NCBI GenBank assembly: GCA_041180805.1
Contig: JBEGQX010000194.1
Span: 1 to 19,537, forward strand
DNA from: JBEGQX01 sp041180805
GTDB lineage: Bacteria > Planctomycetota > Planctomycetia > Gemmatales > Gemmataceae
Reading direction: 5' to 3'
Length of the DNA stretch: 19,537 nt
A program made the translations under genes and the position numbers. Within the stretch, counting starts at the first letter, position 1, and each line of letters begins with the position of its first letter. Under the pieces are notes generated by a model. That model worked only from the letters and a program-made list of their open reading frames with translations. It had not been told where the DNA came from and ran no database searches. Shown here in pieces: positions 1 through 8,230 of this stretch.

Positions 1-1
1 G

Positions 2-94
2 GTCCGTATGGGCTGGCACGAAGAGGCTGAGCCAAATCTTTCCAACAAGGAAGGTTTGCCTGCTTCACCTTTCCGCACCGATGACTGGAAGTAA
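2..94 (+). CDS. C-terminal end of a probable sialate O-acetylesterase (partial)
   Basis: Only the last 30 codons and the TAA stop lie in the window; the gene starts upstream of it. The reading frame ends in NKEGLPASPFRTDDWK. From memory, the LPASPFRTD-W tail is typical of sialate O-acetylesterases (SGNH-hydrolase-like secreted esterases that remove acetyl groups from sialic acids and other glycans), which are numerous in planctomycetes. No catalytic residue is visible in this fragment, so the name rests on the tail alone. A strong terminator follows 18 nt after the stop. Confidence 0.55.
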   Translation, partial: VRMGWHEEAEPNLSNKEGLPASPFRTDDWK

Positions 95-112
95 TGGTTG
101 GGTATCAAATGC

Positions 113-144
113 AAGGCCCGGGTTTAAGCCCGGGCCTTTATTGT
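113..144 (+). terminator. Strong hairpin terminator, probably bidirectional
   Basis: A perfect 10-bp GC-rich stem (aaggcccggg at 113-122 with cccgggcctt at 129-138) closes a 6-nt loop and is followed by a T-rich stretch on the plus strand. It lies between the stops of two convergent genes (94 on plus, 145 on minus), so it may serve both. On the minus strand the following T-tract is weaker. Confidence 0.85.
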
Positions 145-1398
145 TTATCCGATAGTCTCTTGTATTTCTTTCGTGATACTTCTTTTCATTCTGGCTTTAA
201 CCAAAAGGAAGGTAACCAAAAGTAATCCCATTAAAAAAGCCATTCCCACCAGAATGTTTCTAAGCGGAAAAATATCTGCAAGTGGCCCCGCTATAAAGTT
301 TCCTAAAGGAACAGCCGTGCAAAGCATCATGGACCAAACTCCAAGCACCAAGCCCCGGTGGTTGTCGCCAGCACCAAGTTGAACCATTCCCTGACTGGTG
401 GCGAAGAAAAGAATCATTCCGGAACCAAAAAGGATGCTGCAAGGAAGTGCCTGGCCAAAGCTTCCTGCAATCGAAAGAAGAAGCAGTCCTATGCTTGCCA
501 CCAGCATTCCTGTGGCTTGCATCAATCCCTTGGAAAATTTGGCACCCTTCCACGCCAATAAAAGGGCCGCGCCAAGGGCTCCACCGCCCACGCCACTCAA
601 AAGGCTTCCATAGGCTTCCTGGCCCATGGCAAGTTCCTGACGGGCATAAGCCGGCAGTAAGCCCAAAAGAGGCCAGCCCAATACAGCCATGCCCCCTGCG
701 GTACTGATGATAAGAACCAAATCCGGTTTTCCCAGAAGGTAGCGAAAACCATCGAGAAGCCCGGGTTTCACCTCAGGGGGTTTCTCAAGAAACATTGCGG
801 AGGGTTGCATGGCAAAGAGTGCCAATAGCAAAATGAGATAGCTGCTGGCATTGACTGCGAAACACCAGGTGGGGCCATACCATGTAAGCAAATAGGCTCC
901 AATGGCGGGTCCCATCAGCCTTGCCAGGTTGAATTGAAGTGAATTGAGGGCCACTGCGTTGAAAAGGTCTTTTTTGCCCACCATCTCAACTAGAAATGCC
1001 AGTCTTGCCGGTAAATCCAGGGCGTTAATCACACCCCAGAGAAGGGAAAAAAGCATCAGAATCCATGGAGCGGTATGCCCAAGGAAGGATGCGGCCAGGA
1101 GTCCGATACTTTGCAGGAAAAACATGCACTGGGTGAAAATGATAAGTTTTTTTCTTGGGAGTCGGTCCGCCAGATTTCCACCCCAAGGCCCCAAAAATGT
1201 CCCGGGCAATACCTGCAACGCTGCGATCAGCGATGGCCAACTTGAATAGTTCTCTGCGCTGTAGGCAAGCCACATAAGAGCTGTTGTTTGCGTCCAGGAG
1301 CCTGTTAGGGAAAGAAGCTGAGCAAAGAAATAATAGCGATAATTAGGGTGCCTTAAAGAGACAAAGGCACCGCTGGGAGCATTTGCGGAATCACTCAT
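145..1398 (-). CDS. MFS transporter, DHA3/EntS-like exporter family
   Basis: A 417-residue integral membrane protein, about the usual length for a 12-helix MFS permease. The N-terminal half shows the family pattern: LRHPNYRYYFFAQLLSLTGSW at the first helix, and GGNLADRLPRKK, the cytoplasmic loop 2-3 motif (G-x-x-x-D-R-x-x-R-K). These point to the drug:H+ antiporter-3 / enterobactin-exporter-like group of proton-driven exporters; the substrate is not predictable. Its ATG overlaps the stop of the upstream regulator gene (ATGA arrangement), so the two are probably translationally coupled. It is the last gene of the three-gene minus-strand unit and runs toward the terminator at 113-144. Confidence 0.87.
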   Translation of the reverse strand: MSDSANAPSGAFVSLRHPNYRYYFFAQLLSLTGSWTQTTALMWLAYSAENYSSWPSLIAALQVLPGTFLGPWGGNLADRLPRKKLIIFTQCMFFLQSIGLLAASFLGHTAPWILMLFSLLWGVINALDLPARLAFLVEMVGKKDLFNAVALNSLQFNLARLMGPAIGAYLLTWYGPTWCFAVNASSYLILLLALFAMQPSAMFLEKPPEVKPGLLDGFRYLLGKPDLVLIISTAGGMAVLGWPLLGLLPAYARQELAMGQEAYGSLLSGVGGGALGAALLLAWKGAKFSKGLMQATGMLVASIGLLLLSIAGSFGQALPCSILFGSGMILFFATSQGMVQLGAGDNHRGLVLGVWSMMLCTAVPLGNFIAGPLADIFPLRNILVGMAFLMGLLLVTFLLVKARMKRSITKEIQETIG

Positions 1399-1952
1399 GA
1401 TGTTTGCCCCGTGTTTTTGGCAGCGTGCATGGTGTCCAGCAGGTGTTCCAATACTTCCAGGTGGCGCGGGTGGTTCAAATGGCGAACCTTTTCCAGAATG
1501 CGTCCCTTGCGTTCAAGTCGCAGAATCAAGGTTTCTAGGTTACCTTGGTTGAATGATGGGTTTTTCTGGAATGACAAGATTTCATCGATTGCAGGGGAGT
1601 CCAGCATGCGTGCCCGGTCAGGGTACTTTTCCATCCAATATTTCAGTTCTTCCCTGGTAATGCCTTCTAAAAGTCTTCGGTAGCGCTGTTGCTGCACCGG
1701 TGTTTGATTTGTATCCAGCTTGGAAAGCAAAAGTTCCAGCGGGGAGTGCGTTAATTGATCCGGTGTAAGGCCGAAAGCCCTTGCACAGGATTCCAAGGTG
1801 GAGTTTCGCAGTTTGAATTCATTGCCGAGTACGATTTTGCGTACGGTGTGCCTGTTAAGGCGGGAGATACGGGCAAAATCCTCCTGGTTCCAACCTTTTT
1901 GCGAGATAAGGCGGGCTATTTTCTGCTGTAATGAAGTTGCCTCTTGGCTCAT
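1395..1952 (-). CDS. XRE-type helix-turn-helix transcriptional regulator
   Basis: With the start at 1952 the protein has 185 residues. Residues about 8-65 form an XRE/Cro-type HTH: KGWNQEDFARISRLNRHTVRKIVLG carries the two-helix pattern, followed by the fifth-helix region LESCARAFGLTPDQL. The remaining ~115 residues are charged and helical and match no domain I recognise. The start is chosen because GAGG lies 5 nt upstream. An in-frame ATG at 1973 (MKTTEVF...) is the alternative and would leave one base after the carbonic anhydrase stop. The stop overlaps the MFS start, suggesting a regulator co-expressed with the exporter. The target is unknown; autoregulation of the unit is a guess. Confidence 0.8.
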   Translation of the reverse strand: MSQEATSLQQKIARLISQKGWNQEDFARISRLNRHTVRKIVLGNEFKLRNSTLESCARAFGLTPDQLTHSPLELLLSKLDTNQTPVQQQRYRRLLEGITREELKYWMEKYPDRARMLDSPAIDEILSFQKNPSFNQGNLETLILRLERKGRILEKVRHLNHPRHLEVLEHLLDTMHAAKNTGQTS

Positions 1953-1974
1953 GAAAACCTCGGTGGTTTTCATT

Positions 1975-2511
1975 CTATCGGGCAACGGCAGCCAATGGGA
2001 TGGCCAGCATTGGGAAAGTTCCAACGCTGGATAGATATTCTCCCTGAACATAGGCTTGTGCCAGCTTTACGTAGCGTTCCATGATATCCCTGGTGGTTTT
2101 AAGATCAGCTTCCGTTACTTCACGGATGATTTTGCCCGGAACTCCCGCAACCAACGACCTTGGAGGTATGACCGCGTGTTGCTTTACCACTGTGCCGGCG
2201 GCGATGATGCATTCCTCACCAATTTTGCTTCCGGAAAGAAGTATGGCTCCCATTCCCACCAATGTTCCCATGCCCACTCGTTTTCCATGCAGCAGGGCGC
2301 GATGGCCCACCACGATATTTTCCTCGATGATTTGTTCCTCGCCATGCTCGCAATGGACCACGCTGGAATCCTGGATATTTGTGTTGGCGCCAATACGAAT
2401 CGGGGCGACATCGCCACGAACCACCACATGAAACCAAAGGTTTGCGTTGGCCCCAAAAATAACATCCCCGGTTACCACGGCGTTGGAGGCAAGATAAAAG
2501 ACATGACTCAT
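1975..2511 (-). CDS. Gamma carbonic anhydrase-like protein (YrdA/PaaY family, left-handed beta-helix)
   Basis: A 178-residue protein made of hexapeptide repeats (VTGDVIFGANANLW, IRIGANTNIQD, IGEECIIAAGTVV) that fold as a left-handed beta-helix and trimerise in this family. Three histidines in the expected pattern, H56 (HCEHG) and H70/H75 (GHRALLHG), would bind Zn or Fe at trimer interfaces. Many members of the family have weak or no carbonic anhydrase activity, so CO2 hydration is a family-level inference. AGGAG lies 11 nt before the ATG at 2511. An in-frame ATG at 2535 (MRLGVIPVMSH) is the alternative. It is the first gene of the minus-strand unit and is divergent from the arginase-family gene. 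The ~100-nt spacer between them is purine-rich on the plus strand and shows no clear promoter match. Confidence 0.87.
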   Translation of the reverse strand: MSHVFYLASNAVVTGDVIFGANANLWFHVVVRGDVAPIRIGANTNIQDSSVVHCEHGEEQIIEENIVVGHRALLHGKRVGMGTLVGMGAILLSGSKIGEECIIAAGTVVKQHAVIPPRSLVAGVPGKIIREVTEADLKTTRDIMERYVKLAQAYVQGEYLSSVGTFPMLAIPLAAVAR

Positions 2512-2613
2512 GACGGGAATAACTCCTAATCGCATTCATGGCATTGAGAGAAGACAGGGAAATGGTAAAAAGAAAACAGGGTTAAGGGAAACGGAAAAAC
2601 AAGAGGATTCAGG

Positions 2614-3423
2614 GTGGCAACCAAAGTCGTAGTATTTCCATTTGACCTTTTTGGGAATTCCGGTGCCGCGGAAGGAAGCAAGCTTCTAGCGGACGAAATT
2701 CGAACCATGTTGCGTGATTCCTATGCAGAAACCTCCGAAACAAGGGCGCTTGCATGGCGTGATCAGGTTCGACTTCGTGAATTGCCCATGGATGACCTGC
2801 CAGCCTTGAAGCGTTGGCGGGAGCGGGGATGTCAGGCCATCCGCCGTGTCTTGAAAGGCGGCGATCGCTTCATTTGGTTGTCTGGAAACCACTTGGGGGT
2901 CTTGCCTGTCTACGAAGAAATAGATTCAGCCAGCGTCACAGTTTTGCAGTTGGATGCCCATCTTGATATGCACCATTTTGCCGACACGCTCGATACCCCT
3001 TCGCATGGTAACTTTCTTCTACACGCCAGGCAGCCGTTGCCGAAAGTGTTTAATGTGGGGCACCGGGATTTGCTGATTCCCCCCCTTGCGATTGAAAAAG
3101 TCTTTGCTGGTGCTATCAGCGCCATGGACTTTATCAAGGATGAGGCGGGTTCCCTTAAGAAGATTCAGAAACATCTTCAAGGCAAAGTTTTTCTGGACAT
3201 TGACTGTGATGTAATGGACTCGGCTTACTTTGCCGCCACCGGCAGGCCGGTACCTTTAGGGTTGTCACCAGCGCAGATGCTTCGGATATTTGATTTGATA
3301 CCGACTGAAAACCTGGTGGGAATAGCCCTGTCCGAATTTGATCCTTCCCGGGATGTTTCGGACCGTGGATTATCCCTGCTGATCTGGTGGCTGGAGTACT
3401 TCTTTTTGAAATTTCACGAGTAA
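2614..3423 (+). CDS. Arginase/agmatinase/formiminoglutamase-family hydrolase
   Basis: A 269-residue ureohydrolase-fold protein. All six residues expected to hold the two Mn ions are present: H93 (SGNH), D114, H116 and D118 (LDAHLD), and D197 and D199 (DIDCDVMD). SHGN at 130-133 and TGRPVPLGLS match the family loops. It would hydrolyse a guanidino or formimino compound; the substrate is not readable. Departures from the usual SxDxDxxDP block (D195 in place of Ser, Ser after D202 in place of Pro) and SGNH in place of GGDH suggest a divergent subgroup. GTG start, with AGAGG 7 nt upstream. First gene of the plus-strand run ending with hemL; the next gene follows almost immediately. Confidence 0.85.
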   Translation: MATKVVVFPFDLFGNSGAAEGSKLLADEIRTMLRDSYAETSETRALAWRDQVRLRELPMDDLPALKRWRERGCQAIRRVLKGGDRFIWLSGNHLGVLPVYEEIDSASVTVLQLDAHLDMHHFADTLDTPSHGNFLLHARQPLPKVFNVGHRDLLIPPLAIEKVFAGAISAMDFIKDEAGSLKKIQKHLQGKVFLDIDCDVMDSAYFAATGRPVPLGLSPAQMLRIFDLIPTENLVGIALSEFDPSRDVSDRGLSLLIWWLEYFFLKFHE

Positions 3424-3449
3424 TGAACCAAGAGGGGTATGAGGGCACC

Positions 3450-4028
3450 ATGGGTCATCAACATTTCATGAGTATTGGGGACACTGCGCTTTTGGTGGTG
3501 GATGTGCAGGAAAAACTTGTTCCTAAAATCCATCAAAATCAGGATCTGGTTCGCAACATTGAATTTCTTATAAAAGTTTCAAAACTGCTTGAGGTTCCAG
3601 CCCTTGGTGTTGAACAATATCCCAAGGGATTGGGGCATACGGTGGAGCCAATTAGATCGATGTTTGAACACTTTGGTGAAAAGAAAGCTTTTTCGGCGGT
3701 TCGAGAGGGGCTGGTATTGGAAAAGCTGGAGGTTGATGCCCGAATCAAGGTCATAGTGGTGGGTATTGAAACCCATATTTGTGTTCAACAGACGGTTCTG
3801 GACTTGCTGAACAGGGGTTTTCATGTGTTTGTGCCTGTCGATGGGGTGTCCAGCCGATATGTTAATGATACCGAGGTGGCATTGCGCCGAATGGAAAATG
3901 CCGGGGCAATACTTACCACGGTGGAGGCATGTGCCTTTGAACTGATGGGGACTGCGGATCACCCTGCCTTTCGAGAAATCAGCTCGCTGGTGGTGGAAAG
4001 GTCTAAGTTCTTGAATCCCCAGTTTTGA
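3450..4028 (+). CDS. Isochorismatase-like cysteine hydrolase (ISOC1/2-like group)
   Basis: A 192-residue alpha/beta hydrolase of the isochorismatase-like superfamily. The likely catalytic triad is D18 (LLVVDVQEK), K79 (EKKAFSAV) and C111 (GIETHICVQQTVLDLL). EQYPKGLG at 55-62 resembles the ISOC domain-containing group, whose substrates are mostly unknown. Start choice: ATG at 3450 has GAGGG 4 nt upstream. ATG at 3423 overlaps the previous stop (TAATG) and would add nine residues, so it is also possible. It lies between the arginase-like gene and the aminotransferase and is presumably co-transcribed with both. Confidence 0.83.
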   Translation: MGHQHFMSIGDTALLVVDVQEKLVPKIHQNQDLVRNIEFLIKVSKLLEVPALGVEQYPKGLGHTVEPIRSMFEHFGEKKAFSAVREGLVLEKLEVDARIKVIVVGIETHICVQQTVLDLLNRGFHVFVPVDGVSSRYVNDTEVALRRMENAGAILTTVEACAFELMGTADHPAFREISSLVVERSKFLNPQF

Positions 4029-4060
4029 TAGATAGACTCTCGCAACGAAAGTGTTTTAAA

Positions 4061-5239
4061 ATGTCCATTCCAGCACCTTTGCAACCATCTCCACGACTGC
4101 TGCTTGGCCCAGGCCCCAGCGATGCCCACCCTGGTGTTTTGCGCGCCATGGTCAATCCGCTCTTGGGGCACCTTGACCCCGAGTTTCTGTCTATTATGGG
4201 ACAGGTGCAGGAAATGCTGCGCATGGTTTACAAGACAAAGAACAAAGTTACTTTCCCTGTCAGCGCCACAGGCATGGCGGGAATGGAAACATGTCTGGTG
4301 AATTTGCTTGAGCCGGGTGACAAAGTTGTGGTTTGTGCCAAGGGTTTCTTCGGCCAGAGAATGATTGATGTTGCAGGCCGTACTGGCGCACAGGTTACGG
4401 TGATTGAGGCCCCATGGGGTAAGACTTTTTCGGTGGATCAGATTCGTGAAGTTCTGGTTCGCGTAAAACCCAAGGTGTTGGGGATTGTTCATGCGGAAAC
4501 CAGCACGGGTGCCCTGCAGGGAAACATGAAAGAGATAGCGGATCTCTGCCATGAACATGGGGCGCTGATAGTGGTGGACGCTGTGACTTCTCTTGCTTGC
4601 GTGCAATTGGAAGTCGATGCCTGGGGGCTGGATGCAGTCTATAGCTGCTCGCAAAAAGGTCTTGGCTGCCCGCCTGGGTTGTCTCCTGTGACATTCAGTG
4701 ACCGTGCCGTGGAAGTGATTAAAAATCGTAAGGGCAAGGTACAAAGCTGGTATCTGGACATGACAACAGTCATGAGTTACTGGGGTCAGGACCGTGTCTA
4801 TCACCATACAGGCCCAATCAGCATGGTTTTTGCCATTCACGAAGGCCTTCGGCTGGTTCTTGAGGAGGGTCTCGAAAAGCGCTGGGAAAGGCATCACAAG
4901 AACCATCTTGCCCTGAAGGCGGGATTGGAGGCTTTGGGCTTGAAGTATACTGCCGACCCGAGTTGCCAGTTGCCGCAGTTAAACGCCGTGCGAATTCCCG
5001 AGGGCGTGGATGACATGAAAGGTCGCAAGTTTCTTCTGGAAAAGTTTGGTATCGAGATTGGTGGCGGCCTTGGTGATTTCAAGGGCAAGGTATGGCGCCT
5101 GGGCTTGATGGGTTATAATAGCAAGCCCGCCGTTGTACTGCTGGCACTTGCCGCTCTTGAGCAGGCGCTGGTGAACCAGGGAGTTACGGTAAAACCCGGG
5201 GCAGCCGTTGGAGCCGCCAATTCGGTGTATGCCGGTTAA
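4061..5239 (+). CDS. PLP-dependent class V aminotransferase, alanine-glyoxylate / serine-pyruvate type
   Basis: A 392-residue fold-type I PLP enzyme of the size and pattern of alanine-glyoxylate aminotransferases. LLLGPGPSDAHPGVL opens the protein, and SATGMAGMETCLVNLLEPGD and HAETSTGALQ are cofactor- and substrate-binding segments. D173 (IVVDAVTS) should contact the PLP ring nitrogen, and K199 (SQKGLGCPPG) is the Schiff-base lysine. Expected reaction: transfer of an amino group from alanine or serine to glyoxylate, giving glycine. Glycine itself is not a substrate of the C5 heme route used here, so a direct link to hemB/hemL is not implied. ATG at 4061 matches the usual N-terminus of the family, although no clear Shine-Dalgarno precedes it. 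A TTG at 4025 overlapping the previous stop is less likely. hemB follows after 23 nt. Confidence 0.88.
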   Translation: MSIPAPLQPSPRLLLGPGPSDAHPGVLRAMVNPLLGHLDPEFLSIMGQVQEMLRMVYKTKNKVTFPVSATGMAGMETCLVNLLEPGDKVVVCAKGFFGQRMIDVAGRTGAQVTVIEAPWGKTFSVDQIREVLVRVKPKVLGIVHAETSTGALQGNMKEIADLCHEHGALIVVDAVTSLACVQLEVDAWGLDAVYSCSQKGLGCPPGLSPVTFSDRAVEVIKNRKGKVQSWYLDMTTVMSYWGQDRVYHHTGPISMVFAIHEGLRLVLEEGLEKRWERHHKNHLALKAGLEALGLKYTADPSCQLPQLNAVRIPEGVDDMKGRKFLLEKFGIEIGGGLGDFKGKVWRLGLMGYNSKPAVVLLALAALEQALVNQGVTVKPGAAVGAANSVYAG

Positions 5240-5262
5240 CCATTCAGCTTACGAGGGTACCC

Positions 5263-6264
5263 ATGATGAATCAGCCAGGTTATCCCAGTAGCAGGCCTAG
5301 AAGGTTGCGTCATCACCCGATTCTTCGCCAGATGGTTCAGGAGAACCACCTTCGTGCACAGGATTTGGTTTATCCCCTCTTTGTTCGTGAAGGGTCGAAC
5401 ATTCGCAAGGAGGTTGCCTCCATGCCGGAGGTGTATCAGCTTAGCCCTGATACCGTGGTTGATGAAGTGGGCAAGGCCTTGGATTTGGGTGTTCAATCCT
5501 TCCTCTTGTTTGGAATACCTTCCCATAAAGATGCAACAGGCTCCAGCGCATTGGAAGAAAATGGGATTGTGCCGCAGGCGATTCGCGCGATTCGCAAAAA
5601 GCATGGTGACAAGCCTTACCTGATTACCGATGAATGCTTTTGTGAGTATACCGATCATGGACATTGCGGAATTCTAAACGAGAAGACAGGCAAGCTTGAT
5701 CTGGATGGGGACGCCACTCTTCCATTGCTTGCCAGACAGTGTGTGGTTCATGCGCAATCTGGCGCGGACATGGTTGCTCCATCCGGCATGCTGGATGGCA
5801 TGGTGGGTGCGATACGCAAAGGCTTGGACGGGGCAGGTTTCAGCCACTTGCCCATCATGAGTTATTCCGCAAAGTATGCCTCGGCTTACTATGGGCCATT
5901 CCGTGATGCCGCGGAATCGCCGCCCAAATTTGGCGACCGGACTTCTTATCAAATGGATGGGGCGAATTCCACCGAAGCCCTTAGGGAAGTTTCCTTGGAT
6001 ATAAGCGAGGGGGCTGATATTGTGATGGTGAAGCCGGCCATGGCTTACATGGATATCATCCGCCAAATCAAGGATCATTTTCAGGTTCCAGTGGCTGCTT
6101 ATTGCGTTAGTGGCGAATACGCCATGATCAAGGCAGCCGCGCAAAAGGGCTGGGTGGACGAACGCCGCATTGTTCTCGAAACCCTGCTTGGTATGAAACG
6201 TGCCGGAGCCTCGATCCTTCTTACCTACCATGCAACCCGTGTGGCTGCATGGCTAAAAGGATGA
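5263..6264 (+). CDS. hemB: Porphobilinogen synthase (delta-aminolevulinic acid dehydratase)
   Basis: A 333-residue protein of the usual length, homologous end to end with HemB, which condenses two 5-aminolevulinate molecules to porphobilinogen in the cytoplasm. The two Schiff-base lysines are visible: K204 (SYSAKYASAYYGPFRDA) and K257 (MVKPAMAYMD). The metal loop DECFCEYTDHGHCG carries C125, C127 and C135, so this is the Zn-cysteine type and not the Mg-aspartate type. The signature GANSTEALREVSLDISEGAD is intact. GAGGG lies 5 nt before the first of two adjacent ATGs. Fourth gene of the run; the kinase gene starts 28 nt downstream. Confidence 0.97.
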   Translation: MMNQPGYPSSRPRRLRHHPILRQMVQENHLRAQDLVYPLFVREGSNIRKEVASMPEVYQLSPDTVVDEVGKALDLGVQSFLLFGIPSHKDATGSSALEENGIVPQAIRAIRKKHGDKPYLITDECFCEYTDHGHCGILNEKTGKLDLDGDATLPLLARQCVVHAQSGADMVAPSGMLDGMVGAIRKGLDGAGFSHLPIMSYSAKYASAYYGPFRDAAESPPKFGDRTSYQMDGANSTEALREVSLDISEGADIVMVKPAMAYMDIIRQIKDHFQVPVAAYCVSGEYAMIKAAAQKGWVDERRIVLETLLGMKRAGASILLTYHATRVAAWLKG

Positions 6265-6292
6265 CCTTCCACTTCCTGCCCGAGGTTCTCCC

Positions 6293-8230
6293 ATGATGGT
6301 TGGAAAAGAGTTTGGTCCATTCCTCATAGAGAAAGAACTCGGCACCGGCGCCATGGGAGCCGTTTATCAGGCAAAGTACCTGAAAAACAACGCTCGTGTT
6401 GCCATTAAAATCATGTCTCCCGGGGTTAGCAGCAGCGCCAATTCTTCCCTGGTTGCAAGGTTCGAGCGTGAAGCGGAAATACTAAAACACCTCAATCAGC
6501 CAAATATTGTCCGCCTTTTTGGTATCGGCAAGTTTAACAACATGCGCTACTACGCCATGGAGCTTATCGAGGGAGAAACGCTTGAGAAGATTCTGCAGCA
6601 CAGGGGCAGGCTTGCCTGGGACGAGGTGGTTGAAATTGGAAAGCAGATTTGCGCTGCTTTGCAACACGCTCATGATAACGGTGTCGTTCACCGCGACCTC
6701 AAGCTTTCCAACCTGATGATTAATAAGCAGGGTGTTCTAAAACTTACAGACTTTGGCATTGCCAAGGATCTGGAAGGAACCATGCTTACCTCGGCAAATA
6801 CCGCGATTGGTACAGCCGCTTACATGTCACCGGAGCAATGCAAGGGTGAAAGGGATATATCGCATAAGTCGGATTTGTACTCGCTAGGTGTCGTGCTTTT
6901 TGAATTACTAACAGGCCGAAGACCTTTTCGTGGCGACAATGCCATGGAGTTGTTTCTTCACCATGTGCAGACCAAGCCGGAAAAACCATCAAGAATCGAG
7001 ATGGATATTCCCAAATGGATGGACACTTTGGTGCTGCATTTACTGGAAAAAAAGCCCGACCAGCGGCCCCCCAGCGCTTACACGGTATCCAATATCCTGG
7101 ATGAGATTCGGCAAAAGGTTTCCACCCAAGTTAGCGTTGGGGAAGACCTTGCCAAAAGTCAGGTCGGCGATGGCTATATGACTAAAACTGCTGAGAGGCG
7201 GAAGGCTAGAAAGCTTCTCTCTAAATTTTCCAAAAACAAGACAGTTGTGCCCTGGTTCCGTTCAGGCTGGTTTGTGCTTATGGCCTGCTTCCTGTTGATT
7301 GGGGCTTTTTCGTACACCATGTATGAGATTTTCATAAGGCCACCCTCGGCTGAAAAATTGTTCAAACAGGCAAAATCCATGATGGATCAGGGAAAGAAAG
7401 ATGAGGCCCGTGAAGGCCCATTGACCCTGTTTGCGCAATATTATGCGGGTAGCGAGGATTCCCAAGGTAAACAGATGAAACAATGGACGGATTCCATTGA
7501 TGTGGAGTATGGTGAGGATTTATTGCGCAAATATTTGAAGCAGACCGCAAAGGGTTACAAGTTTGGAGTGCAGGAAGAGGTGGAAGGCAAAGCTTTCAAG
7601 GCCATAGAGTTGGAAGCAGGGGGAGATTTGGCGGAGTCCATGCAGGCTTGGTCTGCCATTGGCAGGGAATATCCGAAAACGCGCTGGGCTGCCCTTGCGA
7701 ATAATCGTGTCCAGTTTATGAATTACCTGGATACCTTTGAGAATGAATGGCGCTCAGTTTTGAAAGCCATCCGTGATAACCGCAAGGAACCGGAACTGGA
7801 AAAAGATCTAAGCCCTGTCTTTCTTGCATTCAGGACGGAACAGTTTGGGGATTTGGCACTGGCTCTTTCCCGTTACAAGGCTGCAAAAGAAAAGCTTGAG
7901 AAAGATACCGATAGAAACTGTATCTTTGACCGGAACCTGCGCCTGCCCCATTTGCTTTGCTGCAGGAAAATCAAGAATCTTGCCCCTTTGGTCAAGGGGG
8001 ACCCGGAAGCCACCCGTAATGATTTGATTGGCAAGGCTATTCAGTCTGCGAAAAACCCGGTCTCTATTTTGGATTCAAGATTTGCCTGCCGGAATGTGGT
8101 TGTGATTTACGAAGATCAGGCCGGTCTTAAAAAACTAATGGATGAAGCTAGTGCGCTGACTGGCAAATTGGATAACGAACTGACAGAAGCTACGAAACCA
8201 GGTGGAAAAGAAAATGATGCAAAGAAATAA
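6293..8230 (+). CDS. Membrane-anchored Ser/Thr protein kinase (Hanks type) with a C-terminal sensor-like domain
   Basis: A 645-residue protein. The kinase domain (about 8-275) is complete: glycine loop GTGAMGAVY (17-25), ATP lysine K39 (VAIK), catalytic loop HRDLKLSN (133-140), DFG at 153-155, activation segment ending GTAAYMSPE, and DLYSLGVVLFELLTG. A basic juxtamembrane stretch leads to one transmembrane helix at about 326-348 (WFVLMACFLLIGAFSYTMYEIF). The ~295 residues beyond it are probably extracytoplasmic, alpha-helical and charged, and resemble degenerate TPR-like helices; I do not recognise a named domain. GAGG lies 7 nt before the start. The gene sits between hemB and hemL and its last 17 nt overlap the hemL start, indicating co-transcription and probably coupling. 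The phosphorylation target is unknown. Confidence 0.93.
   Translation: MMVGKEFGPFLIEKELGTGAMGAVYQAKYLKNNARVAIKIMSPGVSSSANSSLVARFEREAEILKHLNQPNIVRLFGIGKFNNMRYYAMELIEGETLEKILQHRGRLAWDEVVEIGKQICAALQHAHDNGVVHRDLKLSNLMINKQGVLKLTDFGIAKDLEGTMLTSANTAIGTAAYMSPEQCKGERDISHKSDLYSLGVVLFELLTGRRPFRGDNAMELFLHHVQTKPEKPSRIEMDIPKWMDTLVLHLLEKKPDQRPPSAYTVSNILDEIRQKVSTQVSVGEDLAKSQVGDGYMTKTAERRKARKLLSKFSKNKTVVPWFRSGWFVLMACFLLIGAFSYTMYEIFIRPPSAEKLFKQAKSMMDQGKKDEAREGPLTLFAQYYAGSEDSQGKQMKQWTDSIDVEYGEDLLRKYLKQTAKGYKFGVQEEVEGKAFKAIELEAGGDLAESMQAWSAIGREYPKTRWAALANNRVQFMNYLDTFENEWRSVLKAIRDNRKEPELEKDLSPVFLAFRTEQFGDLALALSRYKAAKEKLEKDTDRNCIFDRNLRLPHLLCCRKIKNLAPLVKGDPEATRNDLIGKAIQSAKNPVSILDSRFACRNVVVIYEDQAGLKKLMDEASALTGKLDNELTEATKPGGKENDAKK

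Noticed and set aside
4025..4060. TTG start giving the aminotransferase 12 more residues
   Set aside because: The extra residues (MIDRLSQRKCFK) do not resemble the family N-terminus, and ATG at 4061 gives the usual start; not formally excluded.
7174..8230. Kinase C-terminal half as a frameshifted separate gene
   Set aside because: The frame is continuous from the kinase domain through a clear transmembrane helix to the stop overlapping hemL, with steady charged helical composition; no sign of a break.
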